This document shows, in pieces, positions 57,867-64,000 of a DNA stretch of 64,000 nt. Position numbers and translations under genes: made by a program. A model generated the notes under the pieces. That model did not search any database and had not been told where the DNA came from. It worked only from the letters and a program-made list of their open reading frames with translations. The stretch is from Tragulus kanchil. Its lineage: Eukaryota; Chordata; Mammalia; Artiodactyla; Tragulidae. Within the stretch, counting starts at the first letter, position 1. Every line of letters begins with the position of its first letter. Location: assembly GCA_022376925.1 (NCBI GenBank), contig JAIOJX010000030.1, positions 175,331,298 to 175,395,297 on the forward strand. Reading direction: 5' to 3'.

Positions 57867-58559
57867 CTGTTTTTTTTGAGGTATAGTAAGAACATACAAT
57901 GTATAAGCTGAGACCTGTTCTCTTAATAAATTAGTGCGCCTGAAGCATTGGGGCGGGTTGTGAATTCTTAGTGGGTATAGGATTGGATAACATTGCAAGG
58001 TACCCTCCTACCATCTTGTTGTGGCTTCTTCTTTGTCTTTGGATGTAGAATACCCTTTTGTGGTAGCTTCCAGTCTTTTTCTGTTGATAGCTATTGAGCA
58101 GTTGTGATTTTTGTGTTTTCATGAGAAGAGGTAAGTTCAGGTCCTTCTGCTTCTCCATCTTGTCTCCAGTCCTGCTGTTTTCTCAATCTCTAGTTGCTTT
58201 ATTAAGTAAGCTCTTTCCAGTGTTTTCCAAATGCTGTGCTGGCTCATGATGAGGATTTTGGGGTCCTCTTTAAAGATGAGTGTCCACCATGGTCACTCAG
58301 AGCAACCTTGAGGTTCTTATATACTGGGAAGCCAGAGATATGAGGTGTGCTGAGCATCAAGAATGACTCAAATAGAAGATTCCAGTAGGCTCTTGTGGAT
58401 TATGAGCTATTTTTAGTGGATTCGCTAATTGGGCTTCTGTATCCATCACCCTAGTCCAGGAGAAACTGCCTGAAATTCACTGCGCAAGCAATGCAGAACA
58501 GCACGGGTTCTCAATTCCTTGGCAAGCCCAGGTAGGAGTTGACACCAGGGAAATCAAAC

Positions 58560-58763
58560 CTTCCAGGCTGTTGACTTTTTGCGACTCTGTGGACTATAAC
58601 CTGCCAGGTTCCTCTGTCCATGGACTTTTTCAGGCAAGAATACTAGAGTGGATTGCCATTTCCTTCTCCGGGGGATCTTCCTGACCCATGGATTGAACCC
58701 ACTTCTCTAGTGTCTCCTGCATTGGCAGGTGGATTCTTTACTACTGCACCTCCTGGGAAAGTC
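58560..58763 (-). mobile_element. Bov-tA SINE, antisense, copy 2
   Basis: Same insertion as 57430-57633, repeated by duplication 17. Confidence 0.94.
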
Positions 58764-58998
58764 CACGTTTTGTATTGGAGTATAGCCAATTGACGATGTT
58801 GTGATAATTTCAGGTGAACAGCAAAGGGACTCAACCACACATATATATGTATCCGTTCTCCCCTAGATTCCCCTCCCATCCAGGCTTCCACATAATGTTG
58901 AACATTCTGTGTGCTGTAGAGTGGGTTCTTGTTGGTTATCCACTTTAAATCTAGCAGTGTGTATATGTCATCCCAATCTCACTATCAGTTCCCCCATC
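58764..58998 (-). mobile_element. L1 3' UTR, antisense, copy 2
   Basis: Same as 57634-57866, repeated by duplication 17. Confidence 0.9.
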
Positions 58999-59565
58999 CT
59001 GTTTTTTTTGAGGTATAGTAAGAACATACAATGTATAAGCTGAGACCTGTTCTCTTAATAAATTAGTGTACAGTGTTGTTAACTAAAAGCCCTGTGTTAT
59101 ATAGCTGGTCCCTACGACTTTTTGATCTTGCACAACTGGAAATTTACACCCACTGAATAACAGCTCCCGATTTCCTCTTTCCTTCAGACCCTGGCTGCTA
59201 CCATTCTCCTGTGCTTTAGCGACTGACCACTTTAGATAACTTTGGATAAGTGGAAAATGCGATATTTGTCCTGGCTTTTTTCACTTTGTATAATGCCCTC
59301 ACATTTCATCCATTTGGTAGCCTGCAAAAGCGTATCTTTCTTTTTATGGCTGAATAATATTTCACTATATGTTATGCCATATTTTCTTTATGCACCTATT
59401 TGTTGACTTAATAGGCTGCTTCCACCTCTTAGCTCTTGTGAACAATGCTTCAGTGAACCTGGGGGTACAGACAGCTCTTGGAGATCTTGATTTCATTTCT
59501 CTTGGATAAATACCTAGCAGTGAGATTGCTGGATCATATGATAGTCCTATTTTTCATTTTGAAGG

Positions 59566-59606
59566 ATCCTCTCTACTATTATCCAGTAGAAGATAGTAGA
59601 GAGGAT
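59566..59606. repeat. Perfect 14-base inverted repeat (hairpin), copy 1
   Basis: Left arm atcctctctactat (59566-59579), right arm atagtagagaggat (59593-59606), 13-base loop. It sits inside the L1M and is not part of the L1 consensus as I remember it. Copy 2 is at 60643-60683. Confidence 0.9.
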
Positions 59607-59694
59607 GGTATAGTGGCTGTACCATCACCATTCTCACTATCAGTGCACTTGGATTCCAGTTTTTCTACATTATCACCAACACTTGTTATTTTCT

Positions 59695-59997
59695 TCTTCT
59701 TTTTTTTTTTTTTGGTGGCGGGGTTTGGGTTGGGGAGAGAGGGCCACTTCTATTGTTCTTTCATTTATCTATTTGCATCCATCTTTGTTCTTTGGCCCAT
59801 GTGGGCTTCCCATTGCAGTGGCTTCTGTTGTCACAGAGCACCACTCTGGGCGCATGCGCTCTAGAGCTCTGGCTCGGTAATTGGACACATCAGTCCAGCC
59901 GCTCTGTGGCACATGGGATCTTCCCAGGCCAGGGATTGAACCAGCGTCCCTTGCACTGCAAGGCGGTGTCCTTACCCACTGGACCACCAGGGAAGCC
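59695..59997 (-). mobile_element. Composite tRNA-headed SINE (tail type B), antisense, nested in L1M, copy 1
   Basis: Target-site duplication caacacttgttattttct at 59677-59694 and 59998-60015 (17-18 bases). The tail complement is a T-run then 'ggtggcggggtttgggttgg'. It carries a perfect gcgcatgcgc palindrome at 59850-59859 and the head 'ccagggattgaaccagcgtc'. Confidence 0.96.
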
Positions 59998-60242
59998 CAA
60001 CACTTGTTATTTTCTGTGTTCTTGATAATGGCCATCCTTGAGAGGTATGAGGCAGTATCTCATTGTGGTTTTGATTTACATTTCCCTGTTGATGATGATC
60101 TTGTCGTGTACCTGTTGGCTATTTGTAGATCATGTTTGGAGAAATGTCTTCCAAATCTCTTGTCCATTTTGACCAAGTTATTTGTCTTTTTTGCTGTTGA
60201 GTTGCACTAGTTTCTTCTATATTTTGAATATTAATGGATAAA

Positions 60243-60480
60243 TTGGGTTTCATTAAAATTAAAAATTCATGATTTTTGAAAAACTGCTAAATAGAAGCCT
60301 CTGACCAGGAAAGAAATATTTTCATAACATATATTTAGTAAGGATTTGGCAACCAGAATGTTAAATTTTTTTTCTCGAAATTCAGTAATACCAAAGAAAT
60401 TAAAAAGTAAGCACTAAGTTTGAAAAAACAATTCACCAAAGAAGATGAGACACTATTTAATTTTCATACTGTTTAAAATT
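60243..60480 (+). mobile_element. L1M ORF2 segment, sense (apparent 5' inversion)
   Basis: 'ggtttcattaaaattaaaaa', 'tcataacatatatttagtaa', 'ggatttggcaaccagaatgt' and 'attcaccaaagaagatgaga' follow L1 ORF2 order in sense orientation, directly beside the antisense L1M body. This is the arrangement left by twin priming. Repeated at 61320-61557. Confidence 0.75.
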
Positions 60481-60642
60481 TTCTAATCTTACACATCTTT
60501 GTTGTTTGCTTGTTTTAATCAACGAGGGTTATCTGGATGGGAAGTTTTGGGCTCCCACTTATTTTCTTTGCATTTCACTTGGATAAATACCTAGCAGTGA
60601 GATTGCTGGATCATATGATAGTCCTATTTTTCATTTTGAAGG

Positions 60643-60683
60643 ATCCTCTCTACTATTATCCAGTAGAAGATAGTAGAGAGGAT
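60643..60683. repeat. Perfect 14-base inverted repeat, copy 2
   Basis: Same hairpin as 59566-59606, shifted 1077 bases. Confidence 0.9.
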
Positions 60684-60771
60684 GGTATAGTGGCTGTACC
60701 ATCACCATTCTCACTATCAGTGCACTTGGATTCCAGTTTTTCTACATTATCACCAACACTTGTTATTTTCT

Positions 60772-61074
60772 TCTTCTTTTTTTTTTTTTTGGTGGCGGGG
60801 TTTGGGTTGGGGAGAGAGGGCCACTTCTATTGTTCTTTCATTTATCTATTTGCATCCATCTTTGTTCTTTGGCCCATGTGGGCTTCCCATTGCAGTGGCT
60901 TCTGTTGTCACAGAGCACCACTCTGGGCGCATGCGCTCTAGAGCTCTGGCTCGGTAATTGGACACATCAGTCCAGCCGCTCTGTGGCACATGGGATCTTC
61001 CCAGGCCAGGGATTGAACCAGCGTCCCTTGCACTGCAAGGCGGTGTCCTTACCCACTGGACCACCAGGGAAGCC
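60772..61074 (-). mobile_element. Composite tRNA-headed SINE (tail type B), antisense, copy 2
   Basis: Same insertion as 59695-59997, including its target-site duplications and the gcgcatgcgc palindrome (60927-60936). Confidence 0.95.
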
Positions 61075-61319
61075 CAACACTTGTTATTTTCTGTGTTCTT
61101 GATAATGGCCATCCTTGAGAGGTATGAGGCAGTATCTCATTGTGGTTTTGATTTACATTTCCCTGTTGATGATGATCTTGTCGTGTACCTGTTGGCTATT
61201 TGTAGATCATGTTTGGAGAAATGTCTTCCAAATCTCTTGTCCATTTTGACCAAGTTATTTGTCTTTTTTGCTGTTGAGTTGCACTAGTTTCTTCTATATT
61301 TTGAATATTAATGGATAAA

Positions 61320-61557
61320 TTGGGTTTCATTAAAATTAAAAATTCATGATTTTTGAAAAACTGCTAAATAGAAGCCTCTGACCAGGAAAGAAATATTTTC
61401 ATAACATATATTTAGTAAGGATTTGGCAACCAGAATGTTAAATTTTTTTTCTCGAAATTCAGTAATACCAAAGAAATTAAAAAGTAAGCACTAAGTTTGA
61501 AAAAACAATTCACCAAAGAAGATGAGACACTATTTAATTTTCATACTGTTTAAAATT
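61320..61557 (+). mobile_element. L1M ORF2 segment, sense, copy 2
   Basis: Same as 60243-60480, repeated by duplication 18. Confidence 0.75.
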
Positions 61558-61984
61558 TTCTAATCTTACACATCTTTGTTGTTTGCTTGTTTTAATCAAC
61601 GAGGGTTATCTGGATGGGAAGTTTTGGGCTCCCACTTATTTTCTTTGCATTTCACTGGATTTTAACTTGAACTTGTTTTTGAAATGCTAATTCTTACAAG
61701 CAAAACCTGAGTTCATAAAAACTCTGATAAGGTATGTGTGTCTGTCTAAAAGTATGCACATTGGTGGTAGTTTTTTCTGGTTCTCCAAGAGTCTCAGTAG
61801 TGAAAGTACAAGGAAGCCGAAGACTGGCTTGGGCAATCATATTTAACTGACTTGTTCAGCCTGTTTGGATCAGAAGAAAATGTGACCTTCACAACCGTAT
61901 TCAAATCCATCAGGCATGAAAACAGATGAACAATTTGTTTTTCTTGTCTTAAACCTGGGCAGCTCCCTGGTTTCTGCTTAGGCA

Positions 61985-62370
61985 AATGTGCCAGGTGGAA
62001 TCGTGGGCCCCTTGAAGATGTCTGTGTCCTATTGCCCTGGCCCTATGAATGTTTTCCTTTCCATGGCAAAAGGGACTTTTGCACACGTGGTTATGTTAAG
62101 GATTTTGAGATGGGGAGACTCTCTGGATCATTCAGGTGGGACCAGTGCCGCCATAAGAGTCCTAATAAGTAAAAGAGGGAGGCATAGCATCCCAGTCAAT
62201 GCGGTACAGGGTGTGAGGGGACTTGGCCAGCCAGTTCTAGCTTTGCAGGTGGAAGCAGGCAACAAACCAAGGAATGTAGGCAGCTCTAGAAGCTGGAAAA
62301 GGCAAGGAAATGAATTCTCCCCTACGTCCTCCAGAAGGCATCAACCCTGTCAAATCATCTTAGACTTTTT
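61985..62370. mobile_element. Old mammalian interspersed repeat, copy 1 (family not resolved)
   Basis: 'ccccttgaagatgtctgtgt', 'atggcaaaagggacttttgc', 'gttaaggattttgagatggg', 'gaagctggaaaaggcaagga' and 'ctcccctacgtcctccagaa' match a widespread old mammalian repeat I know by sequence but cannot name safely. The 144-codon open frame over it is therefore not a gene. Confidence 0.7.
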
Positions 62371-62389
62371 AAAAATAATTTTATTTATT

Positions 62390-62560
62390 TCATTATTTTT
62401 TAAGCTTTTATTTTACTTTTAACTTTCACAGAGTTTTATTGTTTATAGATATGTATGTTCCCAGATTAGTCACATGTATATCCCCCCCCCCGCCATTCCC
62501 AACCCTCCAGACCATCACACAGCAGCCTTACAGGATCCCCTTTTCTCACAGAGCAATGAC
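62390..62560 (-). mobile_element. L1 3' UTR fragment, antisense, copy 1
   Basis: 'cacagagttttattgtttat' and 'cagattagtcacatgtatat', then a C-run and 'ccattcccaaccctccagac', resemble the L1 3' UTR variant seen near 11600-11750. Confidence 0.7.
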
Positions 62561-62574
62561 TGTAACTATTTTCA

Positions 62575-62779
62575 GAATAATTTATTTATTTGTTTGTTTG
62601 TTTGTTTATGGCTGTGATGAGTCTTCATTGCTACATGGGCTTTCTCTAGTTGCTGACAGCTGGGGTTACTCTTTGTTGCAGTGCACAGGCTTCTCATAGC
62701 AGTGGCTTCTCTTGTTTCAGAACCCAGGTTTTGAGGGTTTTGCTTCCGTAGTTGTGGCTCGTGGGCTCCATTGTTGAAC
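62575..62779 (-). mobile_element. CHR-type SINE, antisense, truncated by the junction
   Basis: (TTTG)n tail complement, 'gctgtgatgagtcttcattg' and 'gcagtgcacaggcttctcat'. It breaks off at the duplication junction. The full version starts at 63666. Confidence 0.9.
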
Positions 62780-63075
62780 TATTCTTACAAGCAAAACCTG
62801 AGTTCATAAAAACTCTGATAAGGTATGTGTGTCTGTCTAAAAGTATGCACATTGGTGGTAGTTTTTTCTGGTTCTCCAAGAGTCTCAGTAGTGAAAGTAC
62901 AAGGAAGCCGAAGACTGGCTTGGGCAATCATATTTAACTGACTTGTTCAGCCTGTTTGGATCAGAAGAAAATGTGACCTTCACAACCGTATTCAAATCCA
63001 TCAGGCATGAAAACAGATGAACAATTTGTTTTTCTTGTCTTAAACCTGGGCAGCTCCCTGGTTTCTGCTTAGGCA

Positions 63076-63461
63076 AATGTGCCAGGTGGAATCGTGGGCC
63101 CCTTGAAGATGTCTGTGTCCTATTGCCCTGGCCCTATGAATGTTTTCCTTTCCATGGCAAAAGGGACTTTTGCACACGTGGTTATGTTAAGGATTTTGAG
63201 ATGGGGAGACTCTCTGGATCATTCAGGTGGGACCAGTGCCGCCATAAGAGTCCTAATAAGTAAAAGAGGGAGGCATAGCATCCCAGTCAATGCGGTACAG
63301 GGTGTGAGGGGACTTGGCCAGCCAGTTCTAGCTTTGCAGGTGGAAGCAGGCAACAAACCAAGGAATGTAGGCAGCTCTAGAAGCTGGAAAAGGCAAGGAA
63401 ATGAATTCTCCCCTACGTCCTCCAGAAGGCATCAACCCTGTCAAATCATCTTAGACTTTTT
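63076..63461. mobile_element. Old mammalian interspersed repeat, copy 2
   Basis: Same as 61985-62370, shifted 1091 bases by duplication 19. Confidence 0.7.
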
Positions 63462-63480
63462 AAAAATAATTTTATTTATT

Positions 63481-63651
63481 TCATTATTTTTTAAGCTTTT
63501 ATTTTACTTTTAACTTTCACAGAGTTTTATTGTTTATAGATATGTATGTTCCCAGATTAGTCACATGTATATCCCCCCCCCCGCCATTCCCAACCCTCCA
63601 GACCATCACACAGCAGCCTTACAGGATCCCCTTTTCTCACAGAGCAATGAC
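63481..63651 (-). mobile_element. L1 3' UTR fragment, antisense, copy 2
   Basis: Same as 62390-62560, repeated by duplication 19. Confidence 0.7.
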
Positions 63652-63665
63652 TGTAACTATTTTCA

Positions 63666-64000
63666 GAATAATTTATTTATTTGTTTGTTTGTTTGTTTAT
63701 GGCTGTGATGAGTCTTCATTGCTACATGGGCTTTCTCTAGTTGCTGACAGCTGGGGTTACTCTTTGTTGCAGTGCACAGGCTTCTCATAGCAGTGGCTTC
63801 TCTTGTTTCAGAACCCAGGTTTTGGGGTGTGTGTGCTTCCGTAGTTGTGGCTCGTGGGCTCCATTGTTGAAGTTTCTTGGCTCTAGATTACAGGCTCAGT
63901 AGCTTTGGTGCACAGGCTTAATTGTTCCATGGCATGTAGGATCTTCTAGGACTAGGGATCGAACTGGTGTCTCTTGCATTGGCAGCCAGATTCTTCACCA
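63666..64000 (-). mobile_element. CHR-type SINE, antisense, runs off the window
   Basis: Same insertion as 62575-62779 but complete: body 'gctcagtagctttggtgcac', 'catggcatgtaggatcttct', head complement 'ctagggatcgaactggtgtc'. It is cut only by the window end, just before the expected 'ccagggaagcc'. Confidence 0.92.

Larger units (their letters stand above)
56839..59068. repeat. Direct tandem duplication 17 (~1.10 kb unit)
   Basis: Copy 1 is 56839-57936, copy 2 is 57969-59068 (offset 1130, then 1132 where C-runs gain two bases near 58860). Spacer 57937-57968 is unmatched. Confidence 0.95.
59000..60235 (-). mobile_element. L1M LINE 3' half, antisense, with nested SINE
   Basis: Poly(T) at about 59002-59009, then the L1M 3' UTR in reverse ('gttgttaactaaaagccctg', 'ggctgaataatatttcacta', 'cttggataaatacctagcag'), then the ORF2 end ('ctcattgtggttttgattta', 'ttgagttgcactagtttctt'). 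It contains a SINE at 59695-59997 and a new 14-base hairpin at 59566-59606. Confidence 0.88.
60579..61312 (-). mobile_element. L1M, antisense, copy 2 (with nested SINE)
   Basis: Same as 59502-60235, repeated by duplication 18. Confidence 0.88.
59502..61655. repeat. Direct tandem duplication 18 (1077-bp unit)
   Basis: Copy 1 is 59502-60578, copy 2 is 60579-61655, exactly abutting at a constant offset of 1077 with a short shared sequence at the junction ('ttcac' followed by 'ttgg' or 'tgg'). Confidence 0.96.
61690..63871. repeat. Direct tandem duplication 19 (1.09 kb unit)
   Basis: Copy 1 is 61690-62779, copy 2 is 62781-63871 (offset 1091, then 1093 where 'gagggttttg' becomes a longer G/T run near 63825). 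The copies abut. Confidence 0.95.

Noticed and set aside
61988..62422. 144-codon plus-strand open frame, repeated at 63079-63513
   Set aside because: It lies on an old interspersed repeat and its second copy is due to duplication 19. It ends in AT-rich L1 sequence.
2827..63871. CRISPR array, satellite or gene-cluster explanation for the repeated blocks
   Set aside because: Units are unrelated to one another, each is present two (locally three) times, and there are no short regular repeats with spacers and no genes in the units.

Overview
The window is nuclear DNA from a ruminant artiodactyl. It carries BovB (RTE-type) LINEs with a readable reverse-transcriptase YADD motif, several Bov-tA SINEs, cetartiodactyl CHR-type tRNA-Glu SINEs, the artiodactyl L1 3' UTR in many fragments, and older mammalian L1M and MIR pieces. 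I cannot name the species. I found no intact protein-coding gene and no convincing coding exon. The only recognisable protein-like sequence is decayed BovB endonuclease/reverse transcriptase. Most of the window looks intergenic or intronic, with one CpG island.

The dominant structure is not a gene. Nineteen times, a block of about 1.04-1.21 kb is followed at once, or after 0-40 bases of scrambled sequence, by a near-identical direct copy. Second copies begin near 4033, 5984, 10276, 15811, 18842, 24395, 31788, 33625, 38147, 40113, 43012, 45016, 47464, 49341, 53816, 55819, 57969, 60579 and 62781. The window can be read as about 20 pieces of 1.8-7.4 kb laid end to end, each overlapping its neighbour by about 1.1 kb without the overlap being collapsed. 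Copies differ mainly by homopolymer length and by garbled sequence at the junctions. I therefore judge these to be false duplications from assembly rather than biology. About 21 kb is redundant, so the true locus is probably near 43 kb.

Layout: 1-2600 is unique sequence, a TA/TG microsatellite and an L1M 3' end. 2601-7411 is an antisense BovB, inflated by two duplications. 7440-9000 is antisense L1M with a SINE inside. 9175-11340 is a duplicated block with a BovB 3' end. 11489-12090 is an L1 3' UTR. 12200-25300 is mostly unique DNA with scattered SINEs and L1M. 25320-28750 is a second BovB, a third BovB fragment and an L1 3' UTR, with nested SINEs. 28750-30150 is unique. 30150-41200 has SINE and MIR clusters in duplicated blocks. 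41620-46070 has a BovB 3' end, then a CpG island present in up to three copies, with a CTCF-like site, GC boxes and an E-box. 46100-51970 holds SINEs and unique DNA. 51970-61560 is nested antisense L1 with SINEs, ending in an apparent 5'-inverted L1M. 61690-64000 is an old repeat, an L1 fragment and a SINE running off the end.

The most interesting biological signal is a SINE with a CHR/Bov-type tRNA head joined to a body I do not recognise. There are about ten independent insertions, at least five with target-site duplications, two tail types, and in some copies a perfect NRF1-type palindrome. The CpG island is the only likely gene-regulatory region and may be the promoter of a gene lying mostly outside the window.
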